A stretch of DNA of 64,000 nt from NCBI GenBank assembly GCA_937872175.1, contig CALMPI010000001.1, positions 1 to 64,000 of the forward strand. Reading direction: 5' to 3'. The notes under the pieces were generated by a model. That model worked only from the letters and a program-made list of their open reading frames with translations, ran no database searches and was not told where the DNA came from. The position numbers and the translations under genes are program-made. Each line of letters starts with the position of its first letter. Position 1 is the stretch's first letter. The DNA comes from an uncultured Flavobacteriales bacterium. GTDB taxonomy: Bacteria; Bacteroidota; Bacteroidia; Flavobacteriales_F; PHOS-HE28. This document shows, one piece after another, positions 54,951-62,693 of the stretch.

Positions 54951-55709
54951 TCACCACCCGCTCACCAGCAGCCGTCGCGCCCCGGATGGTCCGCATTTCT
55001 GGTAGCGGTCGTAGGCCACGGCCGCGCGCTCGCGCACCTGGGCGGCGGTCTCCCGGCGCACCCAGCCCTCCAGGGCGGCCCGCAGCGTGTAGGCCTCCGG
55101 CGCCATCAGGCCGGTGGTCCACAGCAGGGGTGTGGCGTTCGTGGCGCGCAGCGGTCCCTGGAAGTACGAGCGGCTCACACAGGCCAGGATGATCGTCTCG
55201 CGCGGGTTGCTCACCGGCCCCGTGAAGTCGCGGTCCAACTGGAAGTCCATGAGCCCATCGTGACCCGCGTAAGCAATGAGTTGCGCTGCACCACCGGCCC
55301 GCACCGTGGTCCCGTCGACGGTGACGGCCCGGGCTCCGGCCCCACTGGCGTAGCGCAGCAGGTCCTCGGTGGCCTCGCGGATGTGGCGGCCGTCGTAGGC
55401 CTCGGCGATCAGCACCACGGCGCTGTCCCGATGGCGCCACGCGATGCGGTCCAGGATGTGGGCCTCCGCAGCCTTGTCGCAGGGCACACGCACCCATTCG
55501 GCGGCCTTGTTGAAGTGGGTCCGCACACCGAAGGCCGCCCCCCAGTAAAGGTTGCCGGTGGGGTCCTGCCCGTTGCCCAGGTGGCTCGGCACCTTCACGA
55601 TACCCTGGTGCACGTTGTCGCAGAGGGCCACCAGCACGTGCACCACGCGCACCGCCTGGGCCTGCGCCGTGTGGGCGAGCAGCAGCGCGATCGGGATCAG
55701 TGTTCGCAT
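54951..55709 (-). CDS. Secreted protein with caspase-like His/Cys motifs, unknown function
   Basis: 252 residues from ATG 55709. Signal peptide MRTLIPIALLLAHTAQAQ, mature start VRVVHVLVALCDNVHQGI. Middle segments DRIAWRHRDSAVVLIAEAYDGRHIREATEDLLRYA are followed by AQLIAYAGHDGLMDFQLD and then ETIILACVSRSYFQGPL. A His after a hydrophobic strand (YAGHDG) and a Cys ending the next strand (LACVS) are placed like the catalytic pair of clan CD peptidases (caspases, gingipains, legumain). The family assignment is inference. The following strand/helix layout is compatible but not proven. Confidence 0.68.
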   Translation of the reverse strand: MRTLIPIALLLAHTAQAQAVRVVHVLVALCDNVHQGIVKVPSHLGNGQDPTGNLYWGAAFGVRTHFNKAAEWVRVPCDKAAEAHILDRIAWRHRDSAVVLIAEAYDGRHIREATEDLLRYASGAGARAVTVDGTTVRAGGAAQLIAYAGHDGLMDFQLDRDFTGPVSNPRETIILACVSRSYFQGPLRATNATPLLWTTGLMAPEAYTLRAALEGWVRRETAAQVRERAAVAYDRYQKCGPSGARRLLVSGW

Positions 55710-55783
55710 GGTGCAGCAACGAAGCGTGGCGCCCGTGGCGTATGCGGTGACCCGGGTCACGCGGAGCAGGGCGGGTCGCGGTG

Positions 55784-55791
55784 CACCTTTG
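55784..55791 (+). promoter_or_regulatory. -7 box (CACCTTTG) within a small palindrome
   Basis: One mismatch to TAnnTTTG, ending 4 nt before the ATG at 55796. The box lies inside GGTGCACCTTTGCACC (55780-55795), a 6-bp inverted repeat around CCTT, so a repressor could cover promoter and start together. Confidence 0.5.
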
Positions 55792-55795
55792 CACC

Positions 55796-55993
55796 ATGGA
55801 ACGTCGGCTGCTGTGGATCGTGGTGGCGGTGCTGCTGGGCGCCGCCGGTGGCTATGCGTGGTGGTACTGGTACGGCTGCACCAACGGCTGCCTGATCACC
55901 AGCGTGTGGTGGCGCAGTTCCCTCTACGGAGCGGTGATGGGCTACCTGACGCTGGGCCTGGTGTGGCCGCACAAGCCGAAGGCGGATACCTGA
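55796..55993 (+). CDS. DUF6132 family small membrane protein
   Basis: 65 residues from ATG 55796. Two hydrophobic segments (LLWIVVAVLLGAAGGYAWWYW and LYGAVMGYLTLGLVW) flank GCTNGCLITSVWW, matching the DUF6132 pattern GCxxGxCxITS. Function unknown. Its stop abuts the stop of the convergent 125-residue gene (TGATCA, 55991-55996). Confidence 0.82.
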   Translation: MERRLLWIVVAVLLGAAGGYAWWYWYGCTNGCLITSVWWRSSLYGAVMGYLTLGLVWPHKPKADT

Positions 55994-56371
55994 TCACTCC
56001 ACGCGCACCAGGGTGGCGGTGCTGTCGCGCCGGTGGTCCTCGAAGACCTGCACCTCCAGGGTGAGCGTGTCCCGCCCCATCGGCGTTCTCAGCGAATAGA
56101 AAAGACTGTCGCCGCTGCGCCGGGTGCGGGGCAGCAGCACCTCGCTGTGGGGCACCGCCTGGCGCACACCGGCGAGGTCGAGCCCGCGGGCGGCGAGGGC
56201 GGCACCGGCCATCTCGGTGCTGCGCACCAGGGTGGCGGCCACGCGCAGCTTGATGCGTTCGCGCGGGGTCCACGCCGCGTTGGTGAGGCGCTCACCGAAG
56301 GACCACCAGGCCAGGCCGCCGCCGATGAGCAGGCCAACGGCGTAGAGCAGAAGACGGCGGGGGAGCGTCAT
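55994..56371 (-). CDS. Hypothetical protein with one N-terminal membrane helix
   Basis: 125 residues. One hydrophobic segment (LLLYAVGLLIGGGLAWWSFG), then a soluble C-terminal part ending VQVFEDHRRDSTATLVRVE. I do not recognise a family. The segment LTNAAWTPRERIKLRVAATLV suggests a helix after the anchor. It may be cotranscribed after ald, 74 nt upstream, across a stretch that holds a tandem octamer repeat. Confidence 0.6.
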   Translation of the reverse strand: MTLPRRLLLYAVGLLIGGGLAWWSFGERLTNAAWTPRERIKLRVAATLVRSTEMAGAALAARGLDLAGVRQAVPHSEVLLPRTRRSGDSLFYSLRTPMGRDTLTLEVQVFEDHRRDSTATLVRVE

Positions 56372-56410
56372 GAAGAGGTGTCAACGGTCGGTCCGAGGGA
56401 TCTGAATGAG

Positions 56411-56440
56411 CACATGTTCACATGGACACATGCGCACATG
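56411..56440. repeat. Four tandem octamers CACATGNN
   Basis: CACATG occurs at 56411, 56419, 56427 and 56435, exactly 8 nt apart. It lies between the ald stop (56446) and the start of the 125-residue gene (56371) on the minus strand. Confidence 0.8.
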
Positions 56441-56445
56441 CGAAT

Positions 56446-57663
56446 TCAAAAGGCCGCCAACAGGATGTCGAGGTCCTTGTACGGCAGCTTGAAGGCTTCG
56501 CCAAGGATGGGGCTGGTGAGCGAGCCGTTGTAGAGATACACCCCGTGGCGCAGGCCGAGGTTCGTCTTGATGAGCTCCTCGAATCCGCCCTTGTCGCCCA
56601 TGCTCAGCAGCAGGGGCCCGAAGATGTTGCTGAGGGCATAGCTGGCGGTGCGGGGCACGCGGCTGGCGATGTTGGGTACGCAGTAGTGGATCACCCCGTA
56701 GCGCTTGTACACCGGATCGGTGTGGGTGGTGACCTCGCTCGTCTCGAAGGTGCCGCCGCGGTCGATGCTGATGTCCACGATCACCGAGCCGGCCTTCATG
56801 TCGCGCACCATCTCCTCGGTGACGACCATGGGGGTGCGTCCCTGCTCGGGGCGGAGGGCGCCGATGGCGACGTCGGCATGGCGCAGGGCCTTCTTGAGCT
56901 CCTCGGGCTGGATGACGCTGGTCCAGAGGCGGTGGCCCAGGTCGTTCTGCAGGCGGCGCAGGCGGTAGATGCTCCGGTCGAAGAGCTTCACGCTGGCGCC
57001 GGTGCCGAGGGCGGCGCGGCAGGCGAACTCGCCCACGGTGCCCGCACCGATGATCACCACCTCGGCGGGGGCCACCCCGCTGATGCCGCCGAGCATGAGG
57101 CCCGGTCCCCCGCGCTCGGCGCTGAGGTATTCGCCGGCGATCTGGATGCTGGTGGTGCCGGCGATCTCGCCCATGGCCCGCACGATGGGGTAGATGCCCT
57201 CGCGGTCCTTGATGAAGTCCCAGGCCACGGCCGTCATGCGCTTCTCCATCATGCGGCGCAGGGTGTCCTTGGGCTGCACGGTGAGCTGCAGGGCGCTGAT
57301 GAGGATCTGGCGGTGGCGCAGCATCTCGATCTCGCGGTGGCTGGGCGGGGCCACCTTCAGGATGAGGTCGGCCTTGAAGACCTCCTCGGCGCTCTCCACC
57401 ACCTGGGCGCCGGCCTCGCTGTAGTCGCTGTCCTGGAACTGCACGGCGCGGCCGGTGTCGCGCTCGATCAGCACCTGGTGGCCGCGGCCGGTGAGCACGG
57501 CCACGCTCTGGGGGGTCAGCGGCACACGGTGCTCCTGGAAGCTGGTCTCCTTGGGGATGCCGATGTGCAGGCTCTTGCGGCGGCGGCCCACCTCCAGCAC
57601 CTCCTCCTGGGGCAGAAGGGTCACTTCGCGGGCCAGCTGTTTGAGGAGTTCGCTGCTGCTCAT
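56446..57663 (-). CDS. ald: Alanine dehydrogenase
   Basis: 405 residues from ATG 57663. It interconverts L-alanine and pyruvate with NAD. The N-terminal catalytic domain has IGIPKETSFQEHRVPLTPQSV and ILKVAPP; the Rossmann core has VVIIGAGTVGEFACRAALGTGASVKLFD; VIVDISIDRGGTFETSE and PNIASRVPRTASYALSN are conserved in alanine dehydrogenases. A N-terminal extension of about 30 residues is present, as in other Bacteroidota members. The start overlaps the tsaE stop by 4 nt. Confidence 0.93.
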   Translation of the reverse strand: MSSSELLKQLAREVTLLPQEEVLEVGRRRKSLHIGIPKETSFQEHRVPLTPQSVAVLTGRGHQVLIERDTGRAVQFQDSDYSEAGAQVVESAEEVFKADLILKVAPPSHREIEMLRHRQILISALQLTVQPKDTLRRMMEKRMTAVAWDFIKDREGIYPIVRAMGEIAGTTSIQIAGEYLSAERGGPGLMLGGISGVAPAEVVIIGAGTVGEFACRAALGTGASVKLFDRSIYRLRRLQNDLGHRLWTSVIQPEELKKALRHADVAIGALRPEQGRTPMVVTEEMVRDMKAGSVIVDISIDRGGTFETSEVTTHTDPVYKRYGVIHYCVPNIASRVPRTASYALSNIFGPLLLSMGDKGGFEELIKTNLGLRHGVYLYNGSLTSPILGEAFKLPYKDLDILLAAF

Positions 57664-58082
57664 GGCTCCAGGTGGATGGTGCGGGTGCCGTCGGTGATCA
57701 CCTCGAAGCGCACCTGCACGGTGTCCGCCGGCAGCTGCCCCTTGGCCAGCTCGGGCCACTCCACGAAGCAGTAGCTGCCGCTGTCGATGTACTCCCCGAA
57801 ACCGATGCCCTCCAGCTCGCGGGCGTCCTTCAGGCGGAACAGGTCGAAGTGGTACACCGGCCCGCGGCGCTCGCTGCGGTACTCGTTCACCAGGGCGAAG
57901 CTGGGGCTGGTGGCCTCGTCCTCCACGCCCAGCTCGGCGCAGAGGGCCTTGATGAAGGTGGTCTTGCCCGCGCCCAGCTCGCCGCGGAAGGCGAACACGC
58001 GGCGCTGCGGACAGGCGTGCAACATGGCGGCGGCCAGCTCGGCGGCCTCTTCGGGGCGCTGCATCACCAGGATCGTGCTCAT
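57660..58082 (-). CDS. tsaE: tRNA threonylcarbamoyladenosine biosynthesis ATPase TsaE
   Basis: 140 residues. It is the ATPase of the TsaB-TsaD-TsaE complex that makes t6A37 on ANN-decoding tRNAs. Walker A GELGAGKT is at residues 34-41. SPSFALVNEYRSERRGPVYHFDLFRL and SYCFVEWPELAKGQLP are the family's other hallmarks. Length is normal. It is 3 nt downstream of porX and overlaps ald, so the three form one transcription unit; grouping with PorX is common in Bacteroidota. Confidence 0.94.
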   Translation of the reverse strand: MSTILVMQRPEEAAELAAAMLHACPQRRVFAFRGELGAGKTTFIKALCAELGVEDEATSPSFALVNEYRSERRGPVYHFDLFRLKDARELEGIGFGEYIDSGSYCFVEWPELAKGQLPADTVQVRFEVITDGTRTIHLEP

Positions 58083-58085
58083 CGC

Positions 58086-59639
58086 TCAGCGGGGGTTCAA
58101 CACCACCACCGGCACCATCATCTCCTCCATGGAGATGCCCCCATGCTGGAAGGTGTGGCGGTAGTAGTTGACGAAGTGGTTGTAGTTGTTGGGGTAGACG
58201 AAGAAGGCGTCGTGCTTGGCGAAGATGTAGGTGGAGCTCACGTTCGCCCGGGGCAGGAAGGCCTTCGCCGGATCCTTCACCACCAACACCTCGCGCTCCT
58301 CGTAGGTGAGGTTGCGGCCGTGCTTGTAGCGCAGGTTGGTGTTGGTGTTGCGGTCGCCCACCACCTTGCTGGGGCTCTCCACACGGATGGTGCCGTGGTC
58401 GGTGGTGATCACCAGGCGGCCCTTGCGGGCGGCGATGCCCAGCAGCACGTCGCGCAGCGGGCTGTGCTCGAACCAGCTCTTGGTGATGCTCCGGTAGGCG
58501 GCATCGTCCTCGGCCAGCTCGCGGATCACCTCCATCTCCGTGCGGGCATGGCTCAGCATGTCCACGAAGTTGTAGACGATCACGTTGAGGGCGTTGCCCA
58601 TCAGGTTGTCGATGCTCTCGGCCAGCTTGCGGCCCTGCGCCAGGGAGGTGATCTTGTGGTAGCTGTGCTTCACGCCCTTGCCCAGGCGCTGCAGCTGCCC
58701 GGCCAGGAACTCCTCCTCGTGCGCGTTCTTGCTGCCCTCGGCGTCCTCGCTGATCCACTTGCCGGGGAACCGCTTCTCGATCTCGCCGGGCATCATGCCG
58801 GCGAAGAGGGCGTTGCGGGCGTACTGCGTGGCGGTGGGCAGGATGCTGAAGAAGAGGTCCTGCTCCTCCACGCGGAAGTGCTCGTTGATCACGGGCTCCA
58901 GCACGCGCCACTGGTCCAGCCGCAGGTTGTCGATCAGCACCATGAAGAGCGGCGCGCGCTTCTCGTCGATCAGCGGCGCCACCTTGGCCTTGAAGAGGGT
59001 GTGGCTCTGCAGCGGCACATCGTCGCCCTTGCCGTTCACCCAGTCCACGTAATGGCGTTCCACGAAGCGGCAGAACTGGTCGTTGGCCTCGCGCCACTGG
59101 CTGCGCAGGATCTCGGCCATGCCGGGGTCGGCGTTGCGGTTCAGCTCCAGCTCCCAGCGCACCAGCTCCTGGTACAGGTCCTTCCAGTCGCCCGTGCTCA
59201 GCCGGTCGCCCAGGCGCATGCCCAGCTGGCGGAACTGCTGCTGGTAGTCGCTGGTCACCTTCTCGCTCACTAGGCGGCGGCCGTCGAGGTGCTTCTTCAG
59301 CGCCAGCAGGATCTGGTTGGGGTTCACCGGCTTGATCAGGTAGTCGCTGATCTTGCTGCCGATGGCCTCCTCCATGATGTGCTCCTCCTCGCTCTTGGTG
59401 ATCATCACCACCGGCGTCTGGGGGCGCAGGCCCTTGAGGCGCGAAAGGGTCTCCAGCCCGCTGAGGCCGGGCATGTTCTCGTCCAGGAACACGATGTCGT
59501 ACTCCCGGGCGCCCACCTTCTCCACGGCGTCGAGCCCGTTGTTCACGGTGTCCACCGTGTAGCCCTTCTCCTGGAGGAACATCACATGGGGCCGCAGCAG
59601 GTCGATCTCGTCGTCGGCCCAAAGGATGTTCACGTTCAT
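58086..59639 (-). CDS. porX: T9SS response regulator PorX (receiver plus alkaline-phosphatase-superfamily domain)
   Basis: 517 residues from ATG 59639. N-terminal CheY-like receiver with acidic pair Asp9/Asp10, phospho-acceptor Asp53 (VFLDENMPG) and Thr81/Lys82-region VVMITKSEE. A helical middle leads to a PglZ/alkaline-phosphatase-like domain with LIDNLRLDQW, LPTATQYARNALFAG, NVIVYNFVDMLSHARTEME and VITTDHGTIRV, which hold the metal-binding Thr, Asp and His. PorX regulates T9SS gene expression with PorY and an ECF sigma factor and has phosphodiesterase activity in P. gingivalis. No SigP-like partner or PorY is adjacent. Confidence 0.95.
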   Translation of the reverse strand: MNVNILWADDEIDLLRPHVMFLQEKGYTVDTVNNGLDAVEKVGAREYDIVFLDENMPGLSGLETLSRLKGLRPQTPVVMITKSEEEHIMEEAIGSKISDYLIKPVNPNQILLALKKHLDGRRLVSEKVTSDYQQQFRQLGMRLGDRLSTGDWKDLYQELVRWELELNRNADPGMAEILRSQWREANDQFCRFVERHYVDWVNGKGDDVPLQSHTLFKAKVAPLIDEKRAPLFMVLIDNLRLDQWRVLEPVINEHFRVEEQDLFFSILPTATQYARNALFAGMMPGEIEKRFPGKWISEDAEGSKNAHEEEFLAGQLQRLGKGVKHSYHKITSLAQGRKLAESIDNLMGNALNVIVYNFVDMLSHARTEMEVIRELAEDDAAYRSITKSWFEHSPLRDVLLGIAARKGRLVITTDHGTIRVESPSKVVGDRNTNTNLRYKHGRNLTYEEREVLVVKDPAKAFLPRANVSSTYIFAKHDAFFVYPNNYNHFVNYYRHTFQHGGISMEEMMVPVVVLNPR

Positions 59640-59666
59640 GGTCGGGAGGTTGCGCCGCCGGGCGGC

Positions 59667-59674
59667 TATTTTCG
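59667..59674 (+). promoter_or_regulatory. -7 box (TATTTTCG) for the HD-domain gene
   Basis: One mismatch to TAnnTTTG, 44 nt before the GTG at 59719, in the short region divergent from porX. Confidence 0.5.
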
Positions 59675-59718
59675 GCCCGTGAAGGTACGGCGGTGGCGCC
59701 GACCCCGATCCCCACCGC

Positions 59719-60939
59719 GTGGCCCGCAAGATCCTCAACGACCCCATCTACGGGTTCATCACCGTGCCGGACGCGCTGGTGCTGCGGCTCATCGACCACC
59801 CGTGGTTCCAGCGGCTGCGCTACATCAAGCAACTGGGCCTGTCGCACCTGGTGTACCCCGGCGCGCTGCACACCCGCTTCCACCACGCGCTGGGGGCCAT
59901 GCACCTCATGGGCCAGGCCATCGAGGTGCTGCGCGGCAAGGGCCACGCCATCAGCGAGGCCGAGGCGCAGGGCGCCGCCATCGCCATCCTGCTGCACGAC
60001 GTGGGCCACGGCCCCTTCAGCCACGCGCTGGAGACCAGCATCGTGCAGGACGTGGGCCACGAGGCGGTGAGCGCCCGCGTGATGGACGCCCTCGACACGG
60101 CGTTCAACGGGGCGCTGGCCCTGGGCCTGGCCATCTTCCGCGACGCGCACCCCCGGCACTTCCTGCACCAGCTGGTGAGCAGCCAGCTCGACGTGGACCG
60201 CATGGACTACCTCAACCGCGACAGCTTCTACACCGGCGTCAGCGAAGGGGTGATCGGCGGCGACCGCATCATCAAGATGCTCGAGGTGGTGGACGACCGG
60301 CTGGTGGTGGAGGAGAAGGCGATCTACAGCATCGAGAAGTTCATCGTGGCGCGGCGCCTCATGTACTGGCAGGTGTACCTGCACAAGACGGTGGTGAGCG
60401 CGGAGGTGATGCTGGTGGAGGCCCTGCGGCGCGCGCGCGACCTGGCCGAGGCGGGCGCGGACCTCTTCGCCAGCCCGGCGCTGCTGCGCTTCCTGCGGGG
60501 CCGCCATGACCTGGGCGGCTTCGACGACCCCGCCGTGCTGGCCGACTTCCTGCGGCTGGACGACCACGACATCATGGGCGCCGTGAAGGTGTGGGCCCAG
60601 CACCCCGACCCCGCCCTGGCGCGCCTCTGCGCGGACATCGTGGAGCGCCGCACCTTCCGCATCCGCCTGCAGGACCGGCCGTGGGACCCCGAGCGGCAGC
60701 AGGAGCTGAAGGAACAGGTGGCACGCAGCCTGGGCATCCCCCCGGCCCAGGCCGACCACTTCGTGCTGCACGGCCGCATCGTCAACAACGCGTACGACGA
60801 CACGCGGCAGCGCATCGAGCTGCTCTACAAGGACGGCAGCCTGCGCGACATCGCCGCCGCCAGCGACAACTTCGGCATCCAGGCCATGGCGCGGCCGGTG
60901 GAGAAGTGGTACCTGGCGTGGCCGCGGTGGGTGGGGTGA
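59719..60939 (+). CDS. HD-domain phosphohydrolase (dGTPase-like)
   Basis: 406 residues from GTG 59719. The HD motif is complete: first His in HTRFHHALG (51-59), HD pair His93-Asp94 in LLHDVGHGPFSH, and the later Asp in SSQLDVDRMDYLNRDS. The family (SamHD1-like) hydrolyses nucleoside triphosphates or related phosphates; the substrate here is not known. The C-terminal codons (MARPVEKWYLAWPRWVG) are duplicated at 62930-62985 downstream of an accessory insert. Confidence 0.9.
   Translation: MARKILNDPIYGFITVPDALVLRLIDHPWFQRLRYIKQLGLSHLVYPGALHTRFHHALGAMHLMGQAIEVLRGKGHAISEAEAQGAAIAILLHDVGHGPFSHALETSIVQDVGHEAVSARVMDALDTAFNGALALGLAIFRDAHPRHFLHQLVSSQLDVDRMDYLNRDSFYTGVSEGVIGGDRIIKMLEVVDDRLVVEEKAIYSIEKFIVARRLMYWQVYLHKTVVSAEVMLVEALRRARDLAEAGADLFASPALLRFLRGRHDLGGFDDPAVLADFLRLDDHDIMGAVKVWAQHPDPALARLCADIVERRTFRIRLQDRPWDPERQQELKEQVARSLGIPPAQADHFVLHGRIVNNAYDDTRQRIELLYKDGSLRDIAAASDNFGIQAMARPVEKWYLAWPRWVG
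60878..60939 (+). repeat. 62-bp direct repeat, copy 1 (3' end of HD gene)
   Basis: Identical to 62924-62985 at 59 of 62 positions. It ends exactly at the TGA of the HD gene. Confidence 0.9.
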
Positions 60940-60951
60940 GGGTGATGTGCG

Positions 60952-61764
60952 TCAGGCGGCGCCACGTTGTTCTAGGACCTTCCGAGCCACATCCAGATAG
61001 ATGGGCTCGCCACTGGCGATGAGGTAGTCACGAACGAACCAATCGGGCACGCGGCGAGTGTCCCAAGACCAGACCCTGCCGATCTCCGCCTGCTTCATTT
61101 CCGCGAAAAGAAGGGGTTCCGACGGGCCGCCGTCGAATGCCGTCGAATTGTCGAAGACAAAGGCATGATAGCACAGGTCGATCGCAGGCAGCAACTGCTT
61201 CAGTGACCGGCCGTAGCGTTCCACGACCTTCTCCCTGGGCACATCATGCCCACCATTGGCCACCCTGATGCGCACACGGTCCACATTGATCTCCGCCGAA
61301 TTTGTGGCGATGAAGTACAGGTACACCTTGTATCCGGCCTCCATCGCCCGTCTCATCAAGGCTAGTTTGCTCGGATGGCTGAACACGGTTTCGAATGAGA
61401 ACTGCACCCTCTGCACCAGCAACTGGTCGCACAGATAGGCGGCGAGCAGCTGAGCGAAATGATCGAGATGCCCGGTCCTGAGCAAATGGAACTCCGTACC
61501 GACGAATCGATGATCGAGAAGCATCCGGCGCCTTGTGAAACGCCTGTTGAGCAGACCGGAACGTGAGGCGAAGTCGCGCAACGACCTTTCGTCCACGCGG
61601 ACCCTGTACTCGGCCAACTCGATGCTTCGCTGCTTCCACAGTGCGACCGCGATCTCGTCCGCGTTCACATACACCCCCAGGTTCACCGGCCTTCCGCGCA
61701 CCTCGGTCCGCATCACCTGCTTCTTCATGATGCTCTTGCCCGACCCGTTGGGTCCCGCGAACAC
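60952..61764 (-). CDS. Zeta-toxin family ATPase/kinase
   Basis: 270 residues from GTG 61764. The P-loop GPNGSGKS is at residues 4-11, followed by VNADEIAVALW and, near residue 120, a FSFETVFSHPSKLALMRRAMEAGYKVYLYFIAT segment typical of zeta-like predicted ABC-type ATPases. RIRVANGGHDVPREKVVERYGRSL is a further family motif. There is no ATG upstream before a stop, so the first beta strand (RLRVFAG) is cut unless a non-standard start is used. Zeta toxins phosphorylate UDP-activated sugars; whether this one does is inference. Preceded by an antitoxin-like gene. Confidence 0.87.
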   Translation of the reverse strand: MFAGPNGSGKSIMKKQVMRTEVRGRPVNLGVYVNADEIAVALWKQRSIELAEYRVRVDERSLRDFASRSGLLNRRFTRRRMLLDHRFVGTEFHLLRTGHLDHFAQLLAAYLCDQLLVQRVQFSFETVFSHPSKLALMRRAMEAGYKVYLYFIATNSAEINVDRVRIRVANGGHDVPREKVVERYGRSLKQLLPAIDLCYHAFVFDNSTAFDGGPSEPLLFAEMKQAEIGRVWSWDTRRVPDWFVRDYLIASGEPIYLDVARKVLEQRGAA

Positions 61765-61796
61765 CCGCAGCCGTGGTCGCCGCTATGCTCGGATGA

Positions 61797-62009
61797 TCAG
61801 GGCAGCCGGACCGGTTGCAGCTGCTTGACGCGGCGCCACACGCGGCCATCCGCACGCACACGCACCAGCCAACCATCCTCCTCCACCAGAATGGTCTTGC
61901 GCTTCGTGAACGCCTTCCGAGCGGCTTGCCGGGTGGCGGTCTTGAAGGCCTTGTTCATCGCCTTCGCCTCCTCGCTCAGCTCCTCGGTTATCAGGATCTT
62001 CACGGACAT
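61797..62009 (-). CDS. Small antitoxin-like protein paired with zeta toxin
   Basis: 70 residues from ATG 62009. The core KAFKTATRQAARKAFTKRKTILVEEDGWLVRVRADGRVWRRV resembles the short proteins that regularly precede zeta-family genes: a helix followed by the strand motif DGWxVRxxxDGxxxxI/V. It is 32 nt upstream of the toxin gene on the same strand. A TACCTTTG box lies only 4 nt before the ATG, which argues for a leaderless transcript. Confidence 0.75.
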   Translation of the reverse strand: MSVKILITEELSEEAKAMNKAFKTATRQAARKAFTKRKTILVEEDGWLVRVRADGRVWRRVKQLQPVRLP

Positions 62010-62013
62010 GGAC

Positions 62014-62021
62014 CAAAGGTA
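62014..62021 (-). promoter_or_regulatory. -7 box (TACCTTTG) for the toxin-antitoxin pair
   Basis: Perfect TAnnTTTG match on the minus strand. GGAC (GTCC in the sense direction) separates it from the ATG at 62009. Confidence 0.65.
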
Positions 62022-62123
62022 GTGCAGTGCCGATGGCAGTGGCACGCTCGCAGGGCTCCGAGCGGCACGGGCACCGACGCTCACGCCGGGATGGGGCCGG
62101 GGTGCGAGGCGGTTCAGCCGCGC

Positions 62124-62693
62124 TTAACCGGCCCGTTCATACGCTTCCCGCAACCACGCGATCAGTTCCTTGTCCACCTGATCCGCATCGGAGAGGCGGA
62201 CGCGATGGCTTACCATGCTGTTGAAGCTGCCGCTCGCCTCCAGCCGATCGGTGGCCGCAGCACCCTTGAGGTTGATGCCCACGTCCACGCGCGTCGCGGT
62301 GCTGGGCTGGATGATGGCGAACTGCTTCCTTCTGCGCAGGCTCACATAGGTCTTCATGGGCGCCACGTCCACCTCCTTGCCGAAGGTGTGCACCGCTTTC
62401 ATGATGCGGTCGTGGATGGGACGCAGGGCCGCTTTGGCACCGGCGTACTGGGCATCCAGCAGCGCACCGCGGTCGTCCATGGTGCTGGCCGCGCTTTTGC
62501 TCAGCGTGAGCGCGATGAGGTTGGCGTAGCCATGCCCGAGCCCGTGCTCCTCCTTCAGGAAGGCCACCCGTTCGCCATGCTTGGCCGGTCCGGCCTTGTC
62601 CAGCAAGGCCACCCAGGCGTCCAGGTCGCGGCCGGTCTTTTCCTTCAGATTCGCGATCATGGTGCGCAGCGCGGCATCGGGGTCGGTGGCCAT
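62124..62693 (-). CDS. DUF4287/DUF5655 domain protein
   Basis: 189 residues. The N-terminal half (MIANLKEKTGRDLDAWVALLDKAG; FLKEEHGLGHGYANLIA) matches DUF4287, and the C-terminal half (FGKEVDVAPMKTYVSLRRRKQFAIIQPSTATRVDVGINLKG) the DUF5655 fold. The combination is widespread in bacteria and has no established function. It lies on the minus strand upstream of the antitoxin gene, inside the insert bracketed by the HD-end repeat. Confidence 0.85.
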   Translation of the reverse strand: MATDPDAALRTMIANLKEKTGRDLDAWVALLDKAGPAKHGERVAFLKEEHGLGHGYANLIALTLSKSAASTMDDRGALLDAQYAGAKAALRPIHDRIMKAVHTFGKEVDVAPMKTYVSLRRRKQFAIIQPSTATRVDVGINLKGAAATDRLEASGSFNSMVSHRVRLSDADQVDKELIAWLREAYERAG

